Shown one piece after another: positions 33,601 to 41,292 of a DNA stretch of 64,000 nt (position 1 is the first letter of the stretch; each line of letters starts with the position of its first letter). This DNA is from UBA4416 sp040387555 (GTDB lineage Bacteria; Bacteroidota; Bacteroidia; B-17B0; Aurantibacillaceae), in the NCBI GenBank assembly GCA_040387555.1, contig JAZKDO010000002.1, forward strand, positions 62,001 to 126,000, read 5' to 3'. The notes under the pieces were generated by a model. It was not told the DNA's origin. It did no database searches and saw only the letters and a list, made by a program, of their open reading frames with translations. The translations under genes were made by a program, and so were the position numbers.

Positions 33601-34468
33601 GGATTTTATATTTATTTTGAAATTCTACAGGAGTTTCGCCTGTATGTTTTTTAAAAACCCTGGAAAAATACGAATTATCTATGTATCCAAGTTCTAATGA
33701 TACTTCTGAAACGGTTTGCCTGGAATGAATTAAGAGTCGCTTTGCTTCAAGAATGATCCGCTCAATTATAAAATTACCGGTTGTTTTGTTCAAACTCTCC
33801 TTACAGATACGGTTCAAATGTTTCTCGCTGATATTCATCAGATCAGCATATTCATGAGGAAATTTTTTTTGTTTGAAATGATAGTCTATAAACTTTTCAA
33901 GCGCTCTGAGTTTAAGCAAATATGTTTCATTTTTTGTTTCTAAAGGAAGAGCGTAATGTCGCGATAGTTCGATGTATACCAAAGTGATTAATGCATGTAG
34001 TTTTTCAAATTTTAATTGAGCATTATTCTGATACTCTTTAATAATCTCCTGAAATATTTGGGAGAGTATATCTGAATTTTTTTTGTTAAGGGAAATGAAT
34101 GGTGGGTTATAAACTGAACTAAAAAAAGGATAATCCAAGACACTTAATAACGTAAACCCACTATCATAAAAATCTTTGGTATGAAAAAATACATAGCCGT
34201 CGATGTCTTTTGACAGCGACCAATGATGCATTTGTCCTGGCGACATCATAAATACATAGCCTGGTTTAATAGCATATTTCTTAAAATCAATTTCATGAAT
34301 ACCGCTTCCTGCGGTGAAAAGAACTGCCAGAAAAAAGTCATGTTTATGCGCGACAGATATAATATGATTGTGTTTAATATGAGAAATGAAATCGTTGGCA
34401 TAAAAATCCTTTTCATTAAATGTTTCTTTGAAATGTTGAATTTTATATATGGGCAATTTGGCTTTCAT
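33587..34468 (-). CDS. AraC-family transcriptional regulator with cupin-like sensor
   Basis: 293 residues from ATG 34468. A TTG at 34483 would add five residues. N-terminal 150 residues are a cupin-like ligand domain (SVAHKHDFFLAVLFTAGSGIHEIDF, KPGYVFMMSPGQMHHWSL). The C-terminal 100 residues are an AraC DNA-binding domain (NISEKHLNRICKESLNKTTGNFIIERIILEAKRLL and VSEVSLELGYIDNSYFSRVFKKHTGETPVEFQ). It probably controls the overlapping DUF4442 gene or the divergent DUF983 gene. The ligand is unknown. Confidence 0.92.
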   Translation of the reverse strand: MKAKLPIYKIQHFKETFNEKDFYANDFISHIKHNHIISVAHKHDFFLAVLFTAGSGIHEIDFKKYAIKPGYVFMMSPGQMHHWSLSKDIDGYVFFHTKDFYDSGFTLLSVLDYPFFSSVYNPPFISLNKKNSDILSQIFQEIIKEYQNNAQLKFEKLHALITLVYIELSRHYALPLETKNETYLLKLRALEKFIDYHFKQKKFPHEYADLMNISEKHLNRICKESLNKTTGNFIIERIILEAKRLLIHSRQTVSEVSLELGYIDNSYFSRVFKKHTGETPVEFQNKYKIHESF

Positions 34469-34545
34469 AAAATGAAGATACAAAAAATGTCTTTATTATC
34501 CTATATAAAGCGTATTTGATGGAAGGCACTTAAAAAACAATTATT

Positions 34546-34553
34546 TACTTTTG
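34546..34553 (+). promoter_or_regulatory. Housekeeping-type -7 element TACTTTTG (DUF983 gene)
   Basis: Matches TAnnTTTG, 13 bases before the ATG at 34567. A clear -33 TTG at normal spacing is not present. Confidence 0.4.
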
Positions 34554-34566
34554 TATATTAAAACTC

Positions 34567-34950
34567 ATGAGTATGAAAACGGAAGATAAGAACTCAGATA
34601 CCAAAAATAGGTTGATCATGAATGTTCTAAAAGAAAAATGTCCCAATTGTGAAAAAGGCAATGTGTATGAAAAAAAGAAAAAGTTTTTTGAATTGCCTGT
34701 AATGAAAGTAAAGTGCGATTTATGCCATTATCATTTTGATCGCGAACCGGGTTATTTTTTAGGGGCAATGTATATCAGTTATGGGTTGGCAGTTTTCCAG
34801 GGAATTTTAACGTTTTTGTTTTTACACTTTTTATTTCCAGGTATTCCAACAATTGCAGTAGTATTAATCATTTTAGCAGTTATTTGTTTACTCTCTATGA
34901 AAAACTATAAACTTTCCCGTGTTATTTACATGCACATATTTCCTGAATAG
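34567..34950 (+). CDS. DUF983 zinc-ribbon membrane protein
   Basis: 127 residues. An N-terminal zinc ribbon (CPNCEKGNVY and CDLCHYHFDREPGYFLGAMYISYG, two CxxC pairs) precedes two membrane helices (FQGILTFLFLHFLFPGI and IAVVLIILAVICLL). The REPGYFxGAMY block is characteristic of DUF983. Function unknown; family members are often associated with membrane electron transfer. Alone, divergent from the AraC gene. Confidence 0.9.
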   Translation: MSMKTEDKNSDTKNRLIMNVLKEKCPNCEKGNVYEKKKKFFELPVMKVKCDLCHYHFDREPGYFLGAMYISYGLAVFQGILTFLFLHFLFPGIPTIAVVLIILAVICLLSMKNYKLSRVIYMHIFPE

Positions 34951-35013
34951 AAAATTAACGATCGTTTATGGAATTTTTGATTTCCTTCATCTGTATTTAA
35001 AAACACAGAAAAT

Positions 35014-35574
35014 ATGGAAATTTCAATTAAAAAACCCTGTCATGAAAATTGGGATATGATGGCCCAAAATGAACAAGGTGCCTTTTGTGGCAAATGTGTA
35101 AAGACAGTAATTGACTTCAGTACAAAATCCTTAGTGGAGATAAAGCACTTTTTCGAGAGTAAGCCTAATGAAAAAGTATGCGGGCGTTTTGATAAACAGC
35201 AATTAACCTCTTTAAGTTTTGATGCTTTTTTTTCTGAATTTAAAGGGTTTAATTTTACGAAACGCTTTGCTGTGATTGTATATTTTACTTTCGGATTGTG
35301 GTTGTTTGGCGCTTCTTCCGCAACTGCTCAAACAAATGAGCACTTAAAAGGTGATGTGGAAATTAATCGCTCTGCCATTATGGGTGGAGCAAGAGTTATG
35401 TCCACTCAAAAAGACACCACAACGACTTGTATAAAACCTGACATTGGTAAAAAAGTGGTTAAGGGCAAGGTTGCTGTAAAACATCAACCTGAACCTGAAT
35501 TAAAAATGGGTGAGGTAATCGCGGAACCTCCAGGAAAAAAGACTGGTTACAAGAATTCAAATAAAAAAAAATAG
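35014..35574 (+). CDS. Cys-rich N-terminal domain membrane protein of Bacteroidota
   Basis: 186 residues. N-terminal block KKPCHENWDMMAQNEQGAFCGKCVKTVIDFSTKSL with three Cys and a fourth in VCGRFDK, a metal- or redox-type module that many Bacteroidota proteins place before a membrane helix. Here the helix is RFAVIVYFTFGLWLFGASSATAQ, followed by a basic periplasmic tail of 75 residues. Function unknown. The CxxC and CxxxxxxC spacing suggests a bound metal, but nothing more can be read. Confidence 0.75.
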   Translation: MEISIKKPCHENWDMMAQNEQGAFCGKCVKTVIDFSTKSLVEIKHFFESKPNEKVCGRFDKQQLTSLSFDAFFSEFKGFNFTKRFAVIVYFTFGLWLFGASSATAQTNEHLKGDVEINRSAIMGGARVMSTQKDTTTTCIKPDIGKKVVKGKVAVKHQPEPELKMGEVIAEPPGKKTGYKNSNKKK

Positions 35575-35630
35575 GCTAATATTATCGGAATTAAAAAACA
35601 CATAGCAACAGCAATTTGACTTGCCGTTGT

Positions 35631-35638
35631 TACATTTG
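35631..35638 (+). promoter_or_regulatory. Housekeeping-type -7 element TACATTTG (FUSC gene)
   Basis: Exact TAnnTTTG, 18 bases before ATG 35657. A single weak core (AGCAA at 35604) has the module spacing, but the first core is absent, so I do not count it in the regulon. Confidence 0.5.
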
Positions 35639-35656
35639 CTGTGTAAAATTACCAGA

Positions 35657-37444
35657 ATGCGTTTTCAACCTGTAAAACAATTAAATACAATTTTAAAGCA
35701 AGAGTATTTTGAATCGACTATTAGTTGGGCGTTTCGTGTTGTGCTAGCTTTAAATGTCCCGCTTATAGTTGTGCCATTGTGGAAAGGTTTTTCTTACGAA
35801 ATTATCTGGATGGCATTTGGTGCATATCTGCCTTCGCTAATAGACTACCGCGGCCCTCACTATAAGAAAATAATGATACAGGCCATGGAAGGGGCATTGA
35901 TCGTGTTGGCGGCTCTTGTTGGGATGAACGTTTCGAAGTCATTAGTGGGCTCTGTAATAGCTATGTTTATTGTGGGCATGTTTGCCGCATTGATAAGGAA
36001 CTGGAGCAATTATGGAGCAAGCATAGGTGTAGCAACTGGTTTTTTCTTTTTATTCGGATTATCCAATCCTGTTTCCTTTGATGAATCTTTGAATTATGGA
36101 ATTTATGTTTTTGCGGGGGCACTGTGGGCTATTTTTATTACAATAGTTTCTTTTCCTTTCAAGCCATCAAATCCCTTACGAAGATCTGTTGCTAATATCT
36201 GGAAAGCAAACACGGATTTTTTAGACATTTTAATTCAAAAATATTCTTCTGACGAAGAAGCGGAAAACGTGAAGGTTCTTGAAAAGGAATTGGCGATCAG
36301 GGAAACGATTAATCAGTCTATCAAATTGTTTTCAAGACGAGAAACGGAAAAGACTAAATTGAAAACTGAACATTATAATATGATGATGGAGCTAAGAAGA
36401 ACTTCCTCTTTGTTTGCGGCTACATTAAATGCAATACATGAGGGGCTTGAGGAATTAACGACGCCAGAATTTCAGAAGATAAGAAATTCAGTTTTGTATA
36501 AAACATTGTCTGCTTTTGCCCAGGCCAGCGCCCGGATATCAGTAGTTATGTTTACGTTTCGTGCGGAAGATCTTACTGTGGCAAAGATCAGGATAAATCG
36601 ATGTGAGATAGCAATTGGTCTTTTTGAGGAAGCCGGTGAAGAATTAAATTTAGATGATAAAGAAAAATTAATCCTGAATCATCTTACAGAAACGCTTCGT
36701 AGTTCCTTGGCTTATTTGTTACAAACAATTTCTCAGATTGAAGAAAAATTAGATCTTAAAAAAAGCGATTACCTTGAAAATTATAAATTATCGTTTAATA
36801 ATTTTTTGATTGGTTTAAAACCCAGGGCTCTGGTAGAATTAGTTAACGAGGCTTTTAATTTTAATTCACAACATTTTATTTATGCTCTACGAGTTGCAAT
36901 TGGTTTATGCATCGGTGTATTGGTTTATAAATTTTTCAATATTGATCATGGGCATTGGATAGCATTAACTATGATGATTGTTATTCAGCCCTATTTTGGT
37001 GCTACTAAAAAAAAGGGAATCGAACGTATAATTGGAACAGTTGCTGGGATTGTACTAGGCGGAGTAATTATGTTATTGCCTTTACCGCACCAAGTGTTTG
37101 TTGGATTATTAATCCTTGTTTCTTTTTTAGTGGCCTACTATTTGCGAAATAATTATAAGGTGGGTGTTTTTTTTACTACTGTTATGATGGTGATACTGAT
37201 GCAACTTTCACAGCAAGGCTCATGGGAGTTAATTGGTTGGCGGGTTTTGTCTACCCTCATAGGCGCATTGCTAGCATTAGTTGTAAGTTACGCATTCTGG
37301 CCAAGTTGGGAGAAGGAGCGTTTCCCTGATTTAATGGTTAAGTCGTTGCTTCATAATAAAAATTATCTGCAGCAAGTCATTAATTTTTATAATACAGATT
37401 TGGCAACCGGCGAAACATGGCATAAGTGCCGCAGAGGGAAGTAA
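35657..37444 (+). CDS. FUSC-family membrane transporter, N-terminal part (frameshifted)
   Basis: About 595 residues from ATG 35657. The open frame extends 36 bases up to a TTG, but that covers the -7 element. Two sets of membrane helices flank a cytoplasmic helical domain: VVLALNVPLIVVPL with AYLPSLIDYRGPHYKK, then YALRVAIGLCIGVLVYKFFNIDHGHWIALTMMIVIQPYFGAT. The second half is the FUSC/YccS aromatic-acid exporter motif. The protein breaks off at WHKCRRGK and a TAA, while the family needs another 120 residues, which are found in the next frame at 37473-37850. Confidence 0.88.
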   Translation: MRFQPVKQLNTILKQEYFESTISWAFRVVLALNVPLIVVPLWKGFSYEIIWMAFGAYLPSLIDYRGPHYKKIMIQAMEGALIVLAALVGMNVSKSLVGSVIAMFIVGMFAALIRNWSNYGASIGVATGFFFLFGLSNPVSFDESLNYGIYVFAGALWAIFITIVSFPFKPSNPLRRSVANIWKANTDFLDILIQKYSSDEEAENVKVLEKELAIRETINQSIKLFSRRETEKTKLKTEHYNMMMELRRTSSLFAATLNAIHEGLEELTTPEFQKIRNSVLYKTLSAFAQASARISVVMFTFRAEDLTVAKIRINRCEIAIGLFEEAGEELNLDDKEKLILNHLTETLRSSLAYLLQTISQIEEKLDLKKSDYLENYKLSFNNFLIGLKPRALVELVNEAFNFNSQHFIYALRVAIGLCIGVLVYKFFNIDHGHWIALTMMIVIQPYFGATKKKGIERIIGTVAGIVLGGVIMLLPLPHQVFVGLLILVSFLVAYYLRNNYKVGVFFTTVMMVILMQLSQQGSWELIGWRVLSTLIGALLALVVSYAFWPSWEKERFPDLMVKSLLHNKNYLQQVINFYNTDLATGETWHKCRRGK

Positions 37445-37472
37445 TAACCAAGTATTTGCCAGTGTTCAGAGA

Positions 37473-37850
37473 ATGGTGGAAGAACCTGGGCATATTAAAA
37501 AAGGATTGGATGTATATTTTACGATGGCAGGTGTTAATATTCGGATTTCAAGAGAAATAACCTCTTTGGCATTATTAATGAATGATGAAAAATATTCAGA
37601 CTCCATAACAGAATTGACTCACTATTTGAAGAACGCAGTTGTAATTTTTGATTGGATTTCATTACATATCAGAGAACCATTGGTTGCTAAATTAGCACCG
37701 GACTTTAGCGCTATAAAAGAAACATTTGAATCAACTGTATTTTCAAGAAACGAGAAAACACGTTTTATAAAAGTTGAATTAGAAAAAATAGTTTTTGAAT
37801 TAGAAACAATGTGCGTTCTTATTAAAGAACAAAAACAAATCAAAGGTTGA
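37473..37850 (+). pseudogene. FUSC-family transporter, C-terminal part in shifted frame
   Basis: The frame +1 relative to the preceding gene is open from about 37383 to 37850. It reads AEGSNNQVFASVQRMVEEP then a soluble helical domain (YFTMAGVNIRISREITSL), which is the normal end of YccS-like proteins. Its own ATG 37473 is internal to that domain, so independent translation is unlikely to be useful. The shift lies between about 37383 and 37442. A few residues of the family linker seem missing, which suggests a small deletion, but a sequencing error is possible. Confidence 0.78.
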
Positions 37851-37851
37851 T

Positions 37852-38772
37852 TTAATCCAATCTTAAACTTGTGCCTCCAATAATTGTTCCATCACAGGAA
37901 ATTTCAATTATATAATTACCGGGCACTAATTCACCTTGTCCTTCACAATAAGCAACACCACTGATTTCGCTATTTGCATAATTTAAACCTTGTTTACCGG
38001 CAAAGTAGCCACTGGATTTATCGAAGCTAAAGCGGTAATTATCATCATAGCTCTTTGCCATTTCTTTTCCGTCAGGAGTTACTATGCGAATAAATATTGT
38101 TTTTTCACCGGCCTTGGCGATTTTGTTTTCTCCTAATGTAAATGAGATTTTAATTTTTTGAACACGTGAAGCTTTGTTGGTTTCACTTTCTTTTTTTCCA
38201 CCACTTTTAAATTTCACGCCTTTGGCTACAATATTTGATATGGATAAAATAGATCCTTTTTGAATCGTTGCTTTCAGATCATCTTTTTCTTTATTGAGAG
38301 TGGTTGTTTTACCTTTCTCACTATCTAACTCTTTTAAAACATTGTTTTTTTCTACTATTAAAGTTTTATTTAAAGTGCCTAAAGAATCAATTGTTCTCAC
38401 ATAGCCTCTCATAATCATTCTTAAAGTTTCTGATTCTTTCTTTAGTTTAGAAATGATGTATGTGTCGCCTTTATGTTTTTCAGCGTCTTCAAGTAACTGA
38501 GCAATTTCAGCCTTTTTAGCATCGATATCAGCTTGCAGGGCCTTATCGTTCGTTTGTAAATTACCAAAATCTTTTTGTAGTTGTAGCAATTCGCCTTTAA
38601 CATTATCACGTTCAACGATAACCTGCTCCTTCACTACAATTTCATTTGCAGCTTTATTTTTTTCCTGAAAGTACATCCAAAATGTAACGCCATTGGTAAT
38701 TGCCAACAAAGCAATTAAGATCCATAATAACCCTGACTTTTTACGATTCTCGTTCGATGTATTTTCCTCCAT
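37852..38772 (-). CDS. Membrane-anchored coiled-coil protein with C-terminal beta domain
   Basis: 306 residues. One helix (GLLWILIALLAITNGVTFWMYF) near the N-terminus, then a coiled coil to about residue 170. A beta-rich domain follows (about 180-306: KIKISFTLGENKIAKAGEKTIFIRIVTPDGKEM, SGYFAGKQGLNYANSEISGVAYCEGQ, PGNYIIEISCDGTIIGG). Such proteins are common in Bacteroidota but not assigned. It could reach into the periplasm as a sensor of protein or wall state (inference). Separate gene, 93 bases above the C1 peptidase end. Confidence 0.75.
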   Translation of the reverse strand: MEENTSNENRKKSGLLWILIALLAITNGVTFWMYFQEKNKAANEIVVKEQVIVERDNVKGELLQLQKDFGNLQTNDKALQADIDAKKAEIAQLLEDAEKHKGDTYIISKLKKESETLRMIMRGYVRTIDSLGTLNKTLIVEKNNVLKELDSEKGKTTTLNKEKDDLKATIQKGSILSISNIVAKGVKFKSGGKKESETNKASRVQKIKISFTLGENKIAKAGEKTIFIRIVTPDGKEMAKSYDDNYRFSFDKSSGYFAGKQGLNYANSEISGVAYCEGQGELVPGNYIIEISCDGTIIGGTSLRLD

Positions 38773-38807
38773 TACAAAATAATATATTTCTCAAAAATAA
38801 GATAAAA

Positions 38808-38848
38808 TTAAGAACCCCTAGCGAAAGTTTTTCACTAAGGGTTCTTAA
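38808..38848 (-). terminator. Rho-independent terminator of the C1 peptidase gene
   Basis: Stem AAGAACCC/GGGTTCTT extended by pairs around TAG/CTA, 17 bases below the peptidase stop, with a T-rich minus-strand tail. Confidence 0.8.
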
Positions 38849-38865
38849 TTAGTTTAATTTAACGC

Positions 38866-40047
38866 TTATTGTGTGATGCCTAATTTCTTAGCTATTGCAG
38901 CAGGAATTGCTTTCTTATGAAGCATAATACTAGTTGTTTTATATAATAAATAACTTTCTGAAGCATAAAAATAGCCATCGCATTCATTACGGTCTTTTCC
39001 CCATGAGTTTTTTACAATATAATAGGGTGTTGAATTCTGATCGTTAACAAGTCCCACAACATGCATTCCATGATCATCCTGTGTTTCATAATTATCAAAT
39101 GCAAGTTGACGATTTTCCTGAGTTACTTTTAATTGTGTGTGTGGTTTTTTTACAAGTTCCGCTTTCTCTTCGTCGCTCATGTCAGAATATGGAATTTCAG
39201 GAACGATTGCTAACCCATCTTTAAAACGAAAACCTTTTTCGCTAACATCAGCAGCCCAGGCAAATGAATAACCATTGTTGATAGAGCTTTGCATAACTTC
39301 CTTAAATTCATTTAATGGCAAATTATACATTTGATCCCAGTTCCAGTTATCAGGTACTTCCAGGGTAAATTTACTATAGAATGGATGATGCGTAAACGAA
39401 GTTAAAAACACATAATCATCGGGATTAATTCCTGTAGCCTCAGAATATGTTTTTGGGGTATATTCTTTTCCTTTGTAGTTAAATTTTTCAGGAACTTTTC
39501 CTAAAAAGGCATCACAAGTACTTTCTACTGCCTGATGCACAGCCTCGAAATCAATTTTATTGTTTTTATCATCTGCTGACGCGGATACTATTCCTTTTAA
39601 AGTTGCTTCCAATACAGCATGGTTGTGTTGGTCTTTAGGATTTTTTTTACCGGTATAAACTTCTTCCGGTACCATTCCATATCTGCGAATTACATTAACC
39701 ACATCTGAGAACCCACCACCTTCAGCCATATTAGCACGGCCATGCATGCGAAGATAGTTATCTGCTTTCAACGGATAGGCTTTGCGCGCAATATACATTT
39801 CTGCTAAATTAAATTCTTTTCCTTTTCCCATCCTAATCAACTCACTTTCAAAAAATGAGAGAGAGGAGAACGACCAACAAGTTCCTGTTTGACCTTGGTT
39901 TTGAACAGCGTTGGCATCCAGGGTTTTTACAACAGTGAATTTATATTCACTTCCTTTCATGTTGGTTAATGGGCCTTGATATGCAGCTTGTTGTGCGCTT
40001 AGTGAAAGAGCAGAAATAGCGAATAGAGATAATATTAATTGTTTCAT
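38866..40047 (-). CDS. C1-family cysteine peptidase (bleomycin hydrolase/PepC type), secreted
   Basis: 393 residues. Signal peptide MKQLILSLFAISALSLSAQ. Catalytic Cys57 in GQTGTCWSFSSLSF, with His in DDHGMHVVGL and Asn in KNSWG near the C-terminus; all three catalytic residues are present. PepC-type proteins cut N-terminal residues from peptides; an exported form should act in the periplasm. Single gene with its own terminator. Confidence 0.94.
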   Translation of the reverse strand: MKQLILSLFAISALSLSAQQAAYQGPLTNMKGSEYKFTVVKTLDANAVQNQGQTGTCWSFSSLSFFESELIRMGKGKEFNLAEMYIARKAYPLKADNYLRMHGRANMAEGGGFSDVVNVIRRYGMVPEEVYTGKKNPKDQHNHAVLEATLKGIVSASADDKNNKIDFEAVHQAVESTCDAFLGKVPEKFNYKGKEYTPKTYSEATGINPDDYVFLTSFTHHPFYSKFTLEVPDNWNWDQMYNLPLNEFKEVMQSSINNGYSFAWAADVSEKGFRFKDGLAIVPEIPYSDMSDEEKAELVKKPHTQLKVTQENRQLAFDNYETQDDHGMHVVGLVNDQNSTPYYIVKNSWGKDRNECDGYFYASESYLLYKTTSIMLHKKAIPAAIAKKLGITQ

Positions 40048-40134
40048 GTTAAGTTTTTAATTAGTAATATTAAGTAAAAGTAGAAGTTATGTAAGAATAA
40101 TTTGGCTTTAAGTGTTGATTGGTTTGATACAAAT

Positions 40135-40515
40135 TTAACTGGCTTGTTTTATGTATTTTAACAAGAATGAAATTTCAAAAACAGTGAAGATAAAGTATTG
40201 TATCATAAAATGGCAGGTAAAGGCCAATGCCTGATCTTTATTTATCAAAGAATAAACAAAAACAAATATCATGCATACCAACAGACGAGCCATGCTCAAT
40301 GCGAGGGTTTTAAAAACAAATTCTTTAGAAGATTTATCTCCTTTTGTCAATAATCCATTAATGCCTAGAGTGCTTATAGCAAAAAACAACGTGGGAATCC
40401 AAAAATGGGGGGTGTTTAAATAACGGTTTTGAATCTGACTTAATCCGAACGATAGAAGCAGAGCCCCAATGCACACCATTAAAAATTGAAAGTAATATTT
40501 TTTTTGATTTAACAT
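40135..40515 (-). CDS. Small membrane protein linked to ATP synthase accessory genes
   Basis: 126 residues, four predicted helices (YYFQFLMVCIGALLLSFGL, WIPTLFFAISTLGINGLL, LLVCMIFVFVYSLI, FMIQYFIFTVFEISFLL). Length and position after AtpZ match the AtpI-like small membrane protein found in Bacteroidota ATP synthase clusters. It may assist c-ring assembly (inference). Its start is 2 bases after the AtpZ stop. Confidence 0.75.
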   Translation of the reverse strand: MLNQKKYYFQFLMVCIGALLLSFGLSQIQNRYLNTPHFWIPTLFFAISTLGINGLLTKGDKSSKEFVFKTLALSMARLLVCMIFVFVYSLINKDQALAFTCHFMIQYFIFTVFEISFLLKYIKQAS

Positions 40516-40517
40516 AA

Positions 40518-40748
40518 TCAGGACTGAGGCTTAATAAAATCCTTTAATACAACGTACATGGCAATACCAATAGATACTAAACTTAATATAATTGTAAAAA
40601 TAGGCGTGGTGTTTTTATAGTATTCATCTAGTTTATAACCACCATAACAACCGCCGCCAATAATCACCGCCATCTGAATGCCTAATGCACTATATTTCGC
40701 GTAGGCGTTAAGCGGTTTGCGGAGCTTTTTCTCTGGCTTCTGTAGCAT
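40518..40748 (-). CDS. AtpZ/AtpI-family protein
   Basis: 76 residues. Two helices with glycine patterns (YSALGIQMAVIIGGGCYGGYKLDEYY and PIFTIILSLVSIGIAMYVVL), the AtpZ pattern seen beside F-type ATP synthase genes. It is thought to aid c-ring formation and Mg transport. It overlaps the end of the bactofilin gene by about 41 bases, so the two are translated together. Confidence 0.87.
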   Translation of the reverse strand: MLQKPEKKLRKPLNAYAKYSALGIQMAVIIGGGCYGGYKLDEYYKNTTPIFTIILSLVSIGIAMYVVLKDFIKPQS

Positions 40749-41118
40749 TAGAAATGTTTTTTACAACGGCTCCCATACTACAGGTTCCGGTGAATGATGC
40801 ACTTGGTTCAATTGAGAGCTTGGCAGTAACTATATCACCCAATAGTTTTGCTGTTGCTTTTAGTGATAATAATTCGCTCACATTGATTTTTCCTTTTATT
40901 TCTCCAGATATATCAGCATTCTGACATATAACATTACCATCAATGATTCCTGAAGGACCAACAACTAACTTTCCGGATATAGAAATATTTCCTTTAAGAG
41001 TACCATCAATTCTAACGTCACCATTTGAATTAATATCTCCGGTAATGAAAGTGCCATTACCAATTAAATTAATCGAAGAACTGTCTATAGCAGAAGATTT
41101 ATTTACTTTTTGAAACAT
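40708..41118 (-). CDS. Bactofilin (polymer-forming cytoskeletal protein)
   Basis: 136 residues. Central repetitive beta-helix (GTFITGDINSNGDVRIDGTLKGNISISGKLVVGPSGIIDGNVICQNADISGEIKGKINVSELLSLKATAKLLGD) with flexible ends, the bactofilin form. Bactofilins polymerise without nucleotide and scaffold envelope proteins. First gene of the three-gene group 41118-40135. In other Bacteroidota the group is found upstream of atpB; here it points away from atp and two large T9SS genes stand between. Confidence 0.92.
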   Translation of the reverse strand: MFQKVNKSSAIDSSSINLIGNGTFITGDINSNGDVRIDGTLKGNISISGKLVVGPSGIIDGNVICQNADISGEIKGKINVSELLSLKATAKLLGDIVTAKLSIEPSASFTGTCSMGAVVKNISNATEAREKAPQTA

Positions 41119-41268
41119 GGTCTATTTTTTTTGATTTACGAATATAATGAAAATAAAGCTAAAAAAAGCGCTAAATTTAATTGCAATTAAACCGTTTGTT
41201 GTTCGATGCAGATGATTAAAAGCTTGTTTTGGATGAGGGAAATGTAAGCTTTCCATCTAGAAATAGAC

Positions 41269-41276
41269 TAAATTTG
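41269..41276 (+). promoter_or_regulatory. Housekeeping-type -7 element TAAATTTG (SprB-like gene)
   Basis: TAnnTTTG, 16 bases before ATG 41293. One TGTAA core (41243-41247) has the 26-bp module spacing, but a first core 21 bp upstream is missing. Confidence 0.45.
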
Positions 41277-41292
41277 ATTTTTTAGCGCTAAA

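Noticed and set aside
41243..41276. TGTAA core with correct 26-bp spacing before the SprB-like gene, as a twelfth regulon member
   Set aside because: The first core 21 bp upstream is missing and the -7 element is the housekeeping TAnnTTTG form.
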